Below, in pieces: positions 1 through 7,749 of a DNA stretch of 64,000 nucleotides. The DNA comes from Streptomyces sp. NRRL S-118 (GTDB taxonomy: Bacteria > Actinomycetota > Actinomycetes > Streptomycetales > Streptomycetaceae). The stretch is from positions 62,001 through 126,000 of the forward strand of contig NZ_KL591013.1 of NCBI RefSeq assembly GCF_000716335.1. Direction: 5' to 3'. Within the stretch, counting starts at the first letter, position 1. Each line of letters opens with the position of its first letter. A model generated the notes under the pieces. It was not told the DNA's origin and searched no databases. It was given only the letters and a program-made list of their open reading frames with translations. A program made the position numbers and the translations under genes.

Positions 1-2030
1 ACCACCGCCGGGTACTCGCTGCCCTGGGAGCGGTGGATCGTGACGGCGTACGCGTGCGCCAGCTCGTCCAGTTCGTCGAAGTCGTAGGGCACCTCCTCGT
101 CCTCGTCCGTCCGCACCGTCAGGCGCTGGTCGTCCACGCTGAGCGACGTGACCACGCCCACGGTGCCGTTGAAGACGCCGTTCGCCCCCTTCTCGTAATT
201 GTTGCGAATCTGGGTCACTTTGTCTCCGACGCGGAACACCCGTCCGCCGAACCTCTTCTCGGGCAGGTCGGGCCGGGCGGGGGTGACGGCCTGCTGGAGC
301 AGACCGTTGAGGGTGCCCGCGCCCGCCGGTCCGCGGTGCATGGGGGCGAGGACCTGCACGTCGCGGCGCGGGTCGAGGCCGAACTTCGCCGGGACGCGGC
401 GGGCCGCGACGTCCACCGTGAGCCGGCCCGCCTCCTCGGTGTCCTCCGTGACGAAGAGGAAGAAGTCCGGCAGCCCCGAGGTGATCGGCTGCTGGCCGGA
501 GTTGATCCGGTGGGCATTGGTGACGACCCCGGACTGCTGCGCCTGGCGGAAGATCCTGGTGAGCCGTACGGAGGGGAGGGGGCTGTCCGGGGCCAGCAGG
601 TCGCTGAGCACCTCACCGGCGCCGACGCTCGGCAGCTGGTCCACGTCACCGACCAGGAGCAGGTGCGCGCCCGGCGCCACCGCCTTGACCAGCTTGTTCG
701 CCAGCAGCAGGTCCAGCATGGACGCTTCGTCGACGACGACGAGGTCGGCGTCGAGCGGCCGGTCGCGGTCGTACGCCGCGTCCCCGCCCGGCTTCAGCTC
801 CAGCAGGCGGTGCACGGTGGACGCCTCGGCGCCGGTGAGCTCGGACAGCCGCTTGGCGGCGCGGCCGGTGGGGGCCGCGAGGACGACCTTGGCCTTCTTG
901 GCGCGGGCCAGCTCCACGATGGACCGGACCGTGAACGACTTGCCGCAACCGGGGCCACCGGTGAGGACGGCGACCTTCCGGGTGAGCGCCAGCCGGACGG
1001 CCTCCTCCTGCTCGGGCGCGAGCTCCGCCCCCGTCCGGTCCGCCAGCCATGCCAGGGCCTTGTCCCAGGCGACGTCCCGGAAGGCCGGCATCCGGTCCTC
1101 GTCGGTGCGCAGCAGCCGCAGCAGCTGGGCGGACAGGGAGATCTCGGCTCGGTGGAACGGCACCAGGTACACCGCGGTCAGCGGCTGCCCGTCGGGGCCG
1201 GGCACCCGCTCCCGCACGATCCCGCCCTCCTCCTCGTCGGCCGCGAGGTCGGCGAGGCACTCGATGACCAGACCCGTGTCGACCTGGAGCAGCTTGACCG
1301 CGTCGGCGATCAGCTGCTCCTCGGGCAGGAAGCAGTGGCCCTGGTCGCTGGACTGGGAAAGGGCGTACCGGAGCCCGGCCTTGACGCGCTCGGGGCTGTC
1401 GTGGGGGATGCCCACGGCCTGCGCGATCCGGTCGGCGGTGAGGAACCCGATGCCCCACACGTCGGCGGCGAGGCGGTAGGGCTGGTTCTTCACGACGGAG
1501 ATCGAGGCGTCCTCGTACTTCTTGTAGATCCGCACCGCGATGGAGGTGGAGACGCCGACGCCCTGGAGGAAGACCATGACCTCCTTGATCGCCTTCTGCT
1601 CCTCCCAGGCGGCGCCGATCAGCCGGGTCCGCTTGGGCCCGAGCCCCGGCACCTCGATGAGCCGCTGCGGCTCCTGCTCGATGACGTCGAGCGTCTCGAC
1701 GCCGAAGTGGTCGACGATCCGCTCGGCGATGCGGGGGCCGATGCCCTTGATCAGGCCGGAGCCGAGGTAGCGGCGGATGCCCTGGACGGTGGCCGGCAGG
1801 ACGGTGGTGTAGTTCTCCACGGTGAACTGCCTGCCGTACTGGGGGTGGGAGCCCCAGCGGCCCTCCATGCGCAGCGACTCCCCCGGCTGCGCGCCGAGCA
1901 GCGAGCCGACGACCGTGAGGAGTTCGCCGGCGCCGCGGCCCGTGTCGACCCGCGCGACCGTGTAGCCGTTCTCCTCGTTGGCGTACGTGATCCGCTCGAG
2001 GACGCCTTCGACCACTGCTGGACTGGACAT
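1..2030 (-). CDS. recD2: RecD2-type SF1 ATP-dependent DNA helicase (3' end cut by window)
   Basis: Reading leftward from ATG 2030-2028, the frame stays open to the window edge, about 676 codons. The N-terminus (SSPAVVEGVLERITYANEEN) is the OB-like domain typical of RecD2. Walker A (GGPGCGKS) is near residue 360, followed by VVVDEASM (Walker B) and GDVDQLPSVG; near the edge VTIHRSQGSEYP is helicase motif V/VI-like. RecD2 proteins act without RecBC as 5'-3' helicases in DNA repair; family length is about 720-750 aa, so only the last few dozen residues are missing. GTCGGAGGC just before ATG gives a GGAG ribosome site. It is separated from the upstream sugar operon by a hairpin at 2186-2211, so it is probably transcribed on its own. 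Confidence 0.9.
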   Translation of the reverse strand, partial: MSSPAVVEGVLERITYANEENGYTVARVDTGRGAGELLTVVGSLLGAQPGESLRMEGRWGSHPQYGRQFTVENYTTVLPATVQGIRRYLGSGLIKGIGPRIAERIVDHFGVETLDVIEQEPQRLIEVPGLGPKRTRLIGAAWEEQKAIKEVMVFLQGVGVSTSIAVRIYKKYEDASISVVKNQPYRLAADVWGIGFLTADRIAQAVGIPHDSPERVKAGLRYALSQSSDQGHCFLPEEQLIADAVKLLQVDTGLVIECLADLAADEEEGGIVRERVPGPDGQPLTAVYLVPFHRAEISLSAQLLRLLRTDEDRMPAFRDVAWDKALAWLADRTGAELAPEQEEAVRLALTRKVAVLTGGPGCGKSFTVRSIVELARAKKAKVVLAAPTGRAAKRLSELTGAEASTVHRLLELKPGGDAAYDRDRPLDADLVVVDEASMLDLLLANKLVKAVAPGAHLLLVGDVDQLPSVGAGEVLSDLLAPDSPLPSVRLTRIFRQAQQSGVVTNAHRINSGQQPITSGLPDFFLFVTEDTEEAGRLTVDVAARRVPAKFGLDPRRDVQVLAPMHRGPAGAGTLNGLLQQAVTPARPDLPEKRFGGRVFRVGDKVTQIRNNYEKGANGVFNGTVGVVTSLSVDDQRLTVRTDEDEEVPYDFDELDELAHAYAVTIHRSQGSEYPAV

Positions 2031-2071
2031 GCCTCCGACGCTACCCGCCGGGTCGGACATGCCGGCGGCCC

Positions 2072-2080
2072 TGTGGACAA
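2072..2080 (-). other. Single DnaA-box match
   Basis: TGTGGACAA is the exact complement of TTGTCCACA, the consensus DnaA box of Streptomyces. It lies about 40 bp upstream of recD2. It is a single copy, not a cluster, so it is not an origin; it may be chance or a DnaA-responsive promoter site. Confidence 0.3.
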
Positions 2081-2099
2081 CTCCCCCGGCCCGCCCCCG

Positions 2100-2160
2100 C
2101 GGCGAAGAGCGGGGCGGACGGCCGCGGGGGAGGGATCCACGGCGAAGAGCGGGGCGGACG
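2100..2160. repeat. Two-copy 21-bp direct repeat upstream of recD2
   Basis: An identical 21-bp block (ending GGCGAAGAGCGGGGCGGACG) occurs at 2100-2120 and 2140-2160, a 40-bp period. It sits in the 329-bp gap 2031-2359, which holds no credible gene: only this repeat, a DnaA-box match at 2072 and a hairpin at 2186-2211. Confidence 0.6.
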
Positions 2161-2185
2161 CCTGCCGGGAAGGGAACTGCGACAA

Positions 2186-2211
2186 GGGGCCCGGTCCGTC
2201 GACCGGGCCCC
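2186..2211 (-). terminator. Hairpin terminator of the leftward sugar operon
   Basis: Perfect 11-bp stem GGGGCCCGGTC / GACCGGGCCCC with a 4-nt loop, about 150 bp past the last stop codon (2360) of the leftward operon and before recD2. No long T-run follows, as is usual for GC-rich actinobacterial terminators. Confidence 0.6.
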
Positions 2212-2359
2212 TGCGTGCTCCCCCTCCGTCTGGGCTTCCCGAATCCCCCCGGATCCCTCCCCGGAAGCCCTGATGCCATGTACGACACACGTCACACCGG
2301 AAGGGTTGCACGGATGCGCGCGGTAATTTTTCCGGAATTCCGATTCCGGATCACGGTCG

Positions 2360-3172
2360 CTACCCGGCCAGCCGGGCGAACCTCCGTGCCGTCTCCTCCA
2401 GGACCTCCAGGCCGTCCCGCGCCCACAGGTCGTCGTTGAAGAGCTCGACCTCCACCGGGCCGGTGTAGCCGGCCGCGTCGAGGCGGTCGCACCAGGCGCG
2501 CAGGTCGATCGTGCCGTCGCCGAGCTGCCCGCGCCCGTTGAGGACGCCGGCGGGCAACGGAACGGTCCAGTCGGCCAGTTGGAAGGCGTGGATACGGCCC
2601 TCCTCGCCGGCCCGGGCGACCGCCGCCGGGGCGCGGTCGTCCCACCAGACGTGGTACGTGTCCACGACGACCCCGACCTGCCCCGCCGGGAACGGTGCCG
2701 CGAGCTCCAGCGCCTGGTCGAGGGTGGAGACGGCGCAGCGGTCCGCCGCGTACATCGGGTGCAGGGGCTCGATCGCGAGCCGGACGCCCCGCCCGGCCGC
2801 GTACGGGACGAGTTCGGCGAGCGCGCCGGCGATGACCCCGCGGGCGGCCGCCAGGTCCCTGCCGCCCGGCGGCAGGCCGCCGGAGACCAGGACGAGGGTG
2901 TCCGTCCCGAGGGTGACGGCCTCGTCGACGGCGGCGCGGTTGTCGTCGAGGTCGGCGGCGGTGGTGAAGAAGCCCCCGCGGCACAGCGTGGTGACCGCCA
3001 GGCCGGCGTCGCGGACGAGCTCGGCGGTGGCCTCCAGGCCGTACTCGGCGACCGGTCCGCGCCACAGGCCGACGCCGGGGACGCCCAGGCGTGCGCAGCC
3101 CTCGGTCAGTTCGGGCATGGACAGCTGCTTGACCGTCATCTGGTTGATGCTGAAGCGGGCCAGGTCCGTCAC
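2360..3172 (-). CDS. Sugar phosphate isomerase/epimerase (TIM-barrel, AP-endonuclease-2 fold)
   Basis: A 270-aa protein starting at GTG 3172, overlapping the previous stop by 4 bp (GTGA), hence translationally coupled. Metal-binding positions of the family are visible: IEPLHP, VVDTYHVWWD, HAFQLADW and a final VEVELFND. Family members (xylose isomerase-like barrels) isomerise or epimerise keto-sugars or act on inositol intermediates using a divalent metal. It is the last gene of a three-gene operon with a DUF993 aldolase-like protein and a Gfo/Idh dehydrogenase, so a role in breakdown of an oxidised sugar or polyol is inferred. The substrate cannot be read from the sequence. Confidence 0.85.
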   Translation of the reverse strand: MTDLARFSINQMTVKQLSMPELTEGCARLGVPGVGLWRGPVAEYGLEATAELVRDAGLAVTTLCRGGFFTTAADLDDNRAAVDEAVTLGTDTLVLVSGGLPPGGRDLAAARGVIAGALAELVPYAAGRGVRLAIEPLHPMYAADRCAVSTLDQALELAAPFPAGQVGVVVDTYHVWWDDRAPAAVARAGEEGRIHAFQLADWTVPLPAGVLNGRGQLGDGTIDLRAWCDRLDAAGYTGPVEVELFNDDLWARDGLEVLEETARRFARLAG

Positions 3173-4311
3173 TGGGCGACTCCGTACACCGTGAGCAGGG
3201 ACTTCATGCGCGCCTCCGCGAGCTGCGGATCGGGGAAGAGGCCGAGTCCGTCGGCCAGTTCGTAGGCCCGCGCGAGGTGCGGCAGGGAGCGCGCGGACTG
3301 CAGCCCGCCGACCATCGTGAAGTGGTCCTGGTGGCCGGCGAGCCACGCCAGGAGGACCACGCCCGTCTTGTAGAACCGCGTCGGCGCCCGGAAGAGGTGG
3401 CGGGACAGCGCGACGGTGGGGTCGAGAAGCGCGCGGAAGCCTGCCGTGTCCCCGGTGTCGAGGACGCGGACCGCCTCCGCCGCCACCGGGCCCAGCGGGT
3501 CGAAGATGCCCAGCAGGGCGTGGCTGAAGCCGTGCTCGTCCCCCGCGATCAGCTCGGGGTAGTGGAAGTCGTCGCCGGTGTAGCAGCGCACGCCGTCCGG
3601 GAGGCGGCGGCGCAGGCCGGCCTCGCGCTCCGCGTCCAGCAGGGACACCTTGATGCCGTCGACCTTGTCCGGGTGCTCGGCGATGACCTTCAGGAAGGTG
3701 TCGGTCGCCGCGTCCGGACCGGCCGAGCCCCAGTAGCCCTCCAGTGCCGGGTCGAACATCGGGCCCAGCCAGTGCAGGATCACGGGGTCGCCCGCCTGGC
3801 GCAGCAGGTGCCCGTAGACGGTGAGGTAGTCGTCGGGGGAGCGCGCGGCCGCGGCCAGCGCGCGGGACGCCATCAGGATGGGCTGCGCGCCCGTCTCCTC
3901 GACCAGCGCCAGCTGCTCCTCGTACGCGGCGCGGACGGCAGCCAGGTCCACCGGACCGGACAGCTGGTCGGTGCCCACGCCCGCCGCGATGCGGCCGCCG
4001 ACCGCCTTCGCCTCGGCCGCCGAGCGGCGGATCAGCTCGGCGGCGCCGTCCCAGTCCAGGCCCATGCCGCGCTGCGCGGTGTCCATCGCCTCGGCGACGC
4101 CGAGCCCGTGGGACCACAGGTGGCGGCGGAAGGCGAGCGTGGCGTCCCAGTCGACCGCCGCGGGCGCGTCGGGGGACACGTCCGCGTACGGGTCGGCCAC
4201 GACGTGGGCGGCGGAGAAGACCGTGCGGGAGGCGAGCGGGGCGCCGCCCGCGGTGAAGGCGGCGGGTTCGGTCCGCGGTTCGTACGTGCCGTGCGGCAGC
4301 CGGATCGTCAC
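3169..4311 (-). CDS. DUF993 / dihydrodipicolinate-synthase-like protein
   Basis: A 380-aa protein beginning VTIRLPHGTYEP at GTG 4311; the start overlaps the upstream stop as GTGA. It resembles DUF993, placed with the dihydrodipicolinate synthase/N-acetylneuraminate lyase superfamily; members are longer than DapA (about 300 aa). Visible conserved stretches: ILHWLGPMFDPALEGYWG, DGIKVSLLDAE (the Lys of GIKVS is the likely Schiff-base candidate) and RCYTGDDFHYPEL. By family a class I aldolase or dehydratase on a keto-acid or keto-sugar is likely; no member is known to me with a proven reaction. Sandwiched between a sugar dehydrogenase and an isomerase in one operon. Confidence 0.8.
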   Translation of the reverse strand: MTIRLPHGTYEPRTEPAAFTAGGAPLASRTVFSAAHVVADPYADVSPDAPAAVDWDATLAFRRHLWSHGLGVAEAMDTAQRGMGLDWDGAAELIRRSAAEAKAVGGRIAAGVGTDQLSGPVDLAAVRAAYEEQLALVEETGAQPILMASRALAAAARSPDDYLTVYGHLLRQAGDPVILHWLGPMFDPALEGYWGSAGPDAATDTFLKVIAEHPDKVDGIKVSLLDAEREAGLRRRLPDGVRCYTGDDFHYPELIAGDEHGFSHALLGIFDPLGPVAAEAVRVLDTGDTAGFRALLDPTVALSRHLFRAPTRFYKTGVVLLAWLAGHQDHFTMVGGLQSARSLPHLARAYELADGLGLFPDPQLAEARMKSLLTVYGVAQ

Positions 4312-5459
4312 GGCGTCAGCTCCGGTACGTCGTAACGGCGGCCGTCCGCCGAGGACTTCAGGCCCAGCTCGGCGAGCTGAACACCACGCGCGCCCGCCAG
4401 CAGGTCCCAGTGGTACGGCTCGTCGAGCGCGACATGGCGCAGGAAGAGCTCCCACTGCGCCTTGAAGCCGTTGTCGAACCCGGTGTTGTCCGGGACCTCC
4501 TGCCACTGGTCGCGGAACGCGTGCGTCGCCGGCAGGTCGGGGTTCCACACCGGCCTGGGCGTGGCGGAGCGGTGCTGGACGCGGCAGCCGCGCAGGCCGG
4601 CGACCGCCGAGCCGTGGGTGCCGTCGACCTGGAACTCGACGAGCTCGTCGCGGTGGACGCGTACCGCCCAGGAGGAGTTGATCTGCGCGACGGCACCGCT
4701 CTCCAGCTGGAAGATGCCGTACGCGGCGTCGTCGGCGGTGGCGGCGTACGGCTCGCCGTCCTCGTCCCAGCGCTGCGGGATGTGGGTGGTGACGTGGGCG
4801 CTGACGGAGGTCACCCGGCCGAAGAGCTCGTGCAGGACGTACTCCCAGTGCGGGAACATGTCGACGGCGATGCCGCCGCCGTCCTCGGCGCGGTAGTTCC
4901 AGGAGGGGCGCTGGGCCGGCTGCCAGTCGCCCTCGAAGACCCAGTAGCCGAACTCGCCGCGCACGGACAGGATCTCGCCGAAGAAGCCGCCGTCGATGAG
5001 GCGCTTCAGCTTGAGCAGGCCCGGCAGGAAGATCTTGTCCTGGACGACGCCGTGCTTGATGCCGGCGTCCCGGGCGAGGCGGGCCAGTTCCAGGGCTCCG
5101 GCGGTGCCGGTGGCGGTCGGCTTCTCGGTGTAGACGTGCTTGCCGGCCGCGACGGCCTTCGTCAGCGCGTCGGCGCGGGCCGAGGTGACCTGTGCGTCGA
5201 AGTAGATCTCCGTGGTCTCGTCGGCGAGGGCCGCGTCGAGGTCGGTGGTCCATTCGGTCAGGCCGTGGCGTTCGGCGAGCGCGCGCAGGGCGTGCTCGCG
5301 GCGGCCGACGAGGACGGGTTCGGGCCACAGGACCCGGCCGTCCCCGAGGTCGAGGCCGCCCTGTTCGCGGATGGCCAGGATGGAACGCACCAGGTGCTGG
5401 CGGTGGCCCATCCGGCCCGTGACGCCGTTCATGGCGATCCGCATCGTCCTGCGTGTCAC
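4308..5459 (-). CDS. Gfo/Idh/MocA family NAD(P)-dependent oxidoreductase
   Basis: A 383-aa protein. GTG 5459 is chosen because GGAGG lies 7 nt upstream; an internal ATG at 5444 has no such site. The N-terminus has a dinucleotide-binding GVTGRMG motif, followed by the family signature EKP (HVYTEKPTATG) whose Lys and Pro contact cofactor and substrate, then the C-terminal alpha/beta domain. Such enzymes oxidise hydroxyls of sugars and inositols. First gene of the leftward operon (overlaps 4 bp with the DUF993 gene), divergent from a LacI regulator with a palindrome at 5495-5512 between, so repression until the substrate appears is inferred. Confidence 0.88.
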   Translation of the reverse strand: MTRRTMRIAMNGVTGRMGHRQHLVRSILAIREQGGLDLGDGRVLWPEPVLVGRREHALRALAERHGLTEWTTDLDAALADETTEIYFDAQVTSARADALTKAVAAGKHVYTEKPTATGTAGALELARLARDAGIKHGVVQDKIFLPGLLKLKRLIDGGFFGEILSVRGEFGYWVFEGDWQPAQRPSWNYRAEDGGGIAVDMFPHWEYVLHELFGRVTSVSAHVTTHIPQRWDEDGEPYAATADDAAYGIFQLESGAVAQINSSWAVRVHRDELVEFQVDGTHGSAVAGLRGCRVQHRSATPRPVWNPDLPATHAFRDQWQEVPDNTGFDNGFKAQWELFLRHVALDEPYHWDLLAGARGVQLAELGLKSSADGRRYDVPELTP

Positions 5460-5494
5460 GGAGGTCCCTCCAGATCTCGTCGGCCCGCGCGGCG

Positions 5495-5512
5495 GTAGCA
5501 AGCGCTTTCTAC
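5495..5512. promoter_or_regulatory. Palindromic LacI-type operator
   Basis: GTAGCAAGCGCTTTCTAC is an 18-bp inverted repeat (one mismatch per arm) with the central AAGCGCTT/CG step typical of LacI-family operators. It lies in the 123-bp divergent gap between the dehydrogenase (start 5459) and the LacI regulator (start 5583), placed to control both. Confidence 0.7.
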
Positions 5513-5582
5513 GAGGGGTGACGCTAGCCTGCGGGCAACGGCCCGTACAAGAGCCACGCCCGACTCTCCGCGGAGGAAAGCG

Positions 5583-6656
5583 ATGACAGTCACCCTGGCC
5601 GATGTGGCGGCGCGCGCCCGGGTGTCCCCGGCGACCGTGTCGCGTGTCCTGAACGGCAACTACCCGGTCGCCGCGTCCACGCGCGAGCGGGTGCTGCGCG
5701 CGGTCGACGAACTCGACTACGTGCTGAACGGGCCGGCCAGCTCGCTCGCCGCCGCCACCTCCGACCTGGTCGGGATCCTCGTCAACGACATCGCCGACCC
5801 CTTCTTCGGGATCATGGCGGGTGCGGCGCAGAGCGCCATCGGCGAGGGCGCGTCGGGGCGCGCGGGCGGCGAGAAGCTCGCCGTGGTCTGCAACACGGGC
5901 GGCTCCCCCGAGCGGGAGCTGCGCTATCTGACGCTGCTCCAGCGCCAGCGGGCGGCGGCCGTCGTCCTCACCGGTGGCGCGCTGGAGGACCCGGGCCACA
6001 CGGCGGCGATGACCGCGCGGTTCGCCAAGCTGGCGGACGCGGGCACGCGCGTGGTGCTGTGCGGGCGCCCGCCGGCGCCGGGGACCGGTGGGGACGCCGC
6101 GATCACGGCCGCGCTGGCCTTCGACAACCGCGGCGGCGGGCGGCGGCTCACCGAGCACCTGCTGGCGCTCGGCCACCGGCGGATCGGATACGTGGCCGGG
6201 CCGGCCGAGCGCACCACGACGCGGCACCGGCTGGAGGGCCACCGCGAGGCGATGACGGCGGCGGGAGCGGCGGACGAGGAGTTGCGGCGGCTCACCGTGC
6301 ACGGCCCGTACGACCGCCGCTCGGGGTACGACGCGACGCTCGAACTGCTCCGGCGCGACCCGGAGCTCACCGCGGTGGTCGCCGCCAACGACACGGTGGC
6401 GCTGGGCGCCTGCGCCGCCCTGCGGGACCAGGGCCTGCGCATCCCCGAGGACGTCTCGGTGGCGGGCTTCGACGACCTGCCCTTCTCGGTGGACGCGGTG
6501 CCCGCGCTGACCACGGTGCGACTGCCCCTGTCGGAGGCGGGCGCACGGGCCGGCCGGCTCGCGATCGGCACGGAGACCCCGCCCCCGGGCGGCATCGCGA
6601 AGATCGGCGCGGAACTGATGGTGCGGGCCTCGACGGGGCGGCCGCGGGGCGCGTGA
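5583..6656 (+). CDS. LacI family transcriptional regulator
   Basis: A 357-aa protein preceded by GGAGG 6 nt before ATG. The N-terminal helix-turn-helix VTLADVAARARVSPATVSRVLNG and hinge helix (PASSLAAATS) are canonical, followed by a periplasmic-binding-protein-like sensor domain (ILVNDIADPFFG; GRRLTEHLLALGHRRIGYV; AANDTVALG; SVAGFDDLPFS). It should bind the palindrome at 5495-5512 and respond to a sugar or sugar phosphate from the divergent pathway. About 20 residues longer than many relatives owing to insertions in the sensor domain (GEGASGRAGGEK). Confidence 0.92.
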   Translation: MTVTLADVAARARVSPATVSRVLNGNYPVAASTRERVLRAVDELDYVLNGPASSLAAATSDLVGILVNDIADPFFGIMAGAAQSAIGEGASGRAGGEKLAVVCNTGGSPERELRYLTLLQRQRAAAVVLTGGALEDPGHTAAMTARFAKLADAGTRVVLCGRPPAPGTGGDAAITAALAFDNRGGGRRLTEHLLALGHRRIGYVAGPAERTTTRHRLEGHREAMTAAGAADEELRRLTVHGPYDRRSGYDATLELLRRDPELTAVVAANDTVALGACAALRDQGLRIPEDVSVAGFDDLPFSVDAVPALTTVRLPLSEAGARAGRLAIGTETPPPGGIAKIGAELMVRASTGRPRGA

Positions 6657-6696
6657 CACCGCACTGTCGTGCTGACGACGGCACGCGGAGGCCCGC

Positions 6697-6857
6697 ATGA
6701 CCATCACCTTGGACGCGCCCGGCGCCCGGGACGCACCGGAAGGCGCCGGCCTGCCCCGCGGTACCGCGTCGAGATCACGGACGGGAAGATCATCACGACG
6801 CCGCAGGAGGGCCGCTCGATCACCGTCAGGACGGACGGCTTCCCGCGCACCGCGTGA
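6697..6857 (+). pseudogene. Collapsed remnant of a Uma2-like (DUF820) gene
   Basis: A good start remains: GGAGG 5 nt before ATG 6697, then MTITLDAPGARD in frame 1. The frame then fails. Inserting one base at 6760-6762 would join LPRG to YRVEITDGKIITTPQEG, and the frame then runs to a TGA at 6855-6857 ending TDGFPRTA. That resembles the beginning and the very end of Uma2-family putative nucleases (about 190 aa), with the central catalytic part missing. So both an internal deletion and a one-base frameshift are suggested. The family assignment rests on short similarity from memory; it may instead be an unrelated short broken gene. Confidence 0.4.
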
Positions 6858-6933
6858 CCGGGCCGGCGTCCGGCCGCGCGTGGCGGCGGGACGTTCGGTC
6901 ATGGGTGGCGGACGAGCGGGTAGGTTCGCCGGC

Positions 6934-7716
6934 ATGAAGTACGCCTTCTCCACCCTCGGTGTCCCCGGAATGCCCGTCGCTGACGTCGTGCGGCTCGCCG
7001 CCGGAACGGGGTACGACGGTGTCGAACTGCGCGCCCACCCCGAGGAGCCGGTGCACCCGGGGCTGGTGGCGCACGAACGGCGGGCCGTGGCCGAGGAGTT
7101 CGCCCGGGCGGGCGTCGACATCCTCGCCGTGGCGGGATACGCGCAGGTCGCGGCGGCGGGTGACGACGAGCCCGTGTACGAGGAGCTGCACCGGCTCCTG
7201 TACCTCGCGGCCGACCTGGGCGCCCCGTACGTCCGGGTGTTCCCGGGCGGCGGGGACCAGGACCCCGCCGACGCGGACGCGACGGCGGCCCGGCGGCTGG
7301 GCGCCGCCGCGGAGGTCGCCGCCGAGCTCGACGTACGCATCCTCCTGGAGACGCACGACTCGCACCGCGCGGGTGCGGACGTGGCCCGGGTCGCGGGGAC
7401 GGTGGGCCACAAGCACGTGGGCGTGGTCTGGGACCTGATGCACACCTGGCTCGCGGGCGAGGCGCCCGAGGACACGCACGCCGTCCTGGCGCCCTACCTC
7501 GGCTATGTACAGGTCAAGGACATCGCGTCCCGCGAGGACACCACGCCTCTCCCCCTCGGTGCCGGGGTGCTGCCGCTCGACGAGTGCCTGTCCCTGATGC
7601 GCGGGCAGGGCTGGGTGTGCTGGGAGTACGAGAAGCGCTGGTACGCGGATGCCGCCGAGCTCCCGGCCCTGCTCGCGGCGGGACGCGAGCGCCTGTCGGG
7701 CACACCGCGGACCTGA
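6934..7716 (+). CDS. Sugar phosphate isomerase/epimerase (second copy)
   Basis: A 260-aa TIM-barrel protein starting MKYAFSTLGVPGMP. Metal-ligand motifs of the AP-endonuclease-2 family are seen: ILLETHDSH, GVVWDLMHTW, GYVQVKD and the C-terminal WVCWEYEKRW. It reads rightward, 280 bp after the LacI gene, so it may belong to the same sugar locus but is not in the coupled operon. It is not a close duplicate of the isomerase at 2360. No strong ribosome site is seen; GTG or upstream starts are less likely because the family begins at this Met-Lys-Tyr. Confidence 0.85.
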   Translation: MKYAFSTLGVPGMPVADVVRLAAGTGYDGVELRAHPEEPVHPGLVAHERRAVAEEFARAGVDILAVAGYAQVAAAGDDEPVYEELHRLLYLAADLGAPYVRVFPGGGDQDPADADATAARRLGAAAEVAAELDVRILLETHDSHRAGADVARVAGTVGHKHVGVVWDLMHTWLAGEAPEDTHAVLAPYLGYVQVKDIASREDTTPLPLGAGVLPLDECLSLMRGQGWVCWEYEKRWYADAAELPALLAAGRERLSGTPRT

Positions 7717-7721
7717 CCGCA

Positions 7722-7736
7722 CCGGTCCCGGACCGG
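7722..7736. terminator. Short hairpin between convergent genes
   Basis: CCGGTCC-C-GGACCGG, a 7-bp inverted repeat, falls in the 33-bp gap between two convergent stop codons (7716 and 7750). Weak, but the only termination-like structure there. Confidence 0.3.
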
Positions 7737-7749
7737 GCCCGTACCGCCG

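Noticed and set aside
2072..2080. Replication origin
   Set aside because: Single DnaA box, no cluster and no dnaA/dnaN nearby.
33..2273. Plus-strand open frame across the left edge
   Set aside because: Opposite-strand artefact of the RecD2 gene, whose helicase motifs are unambiguous.
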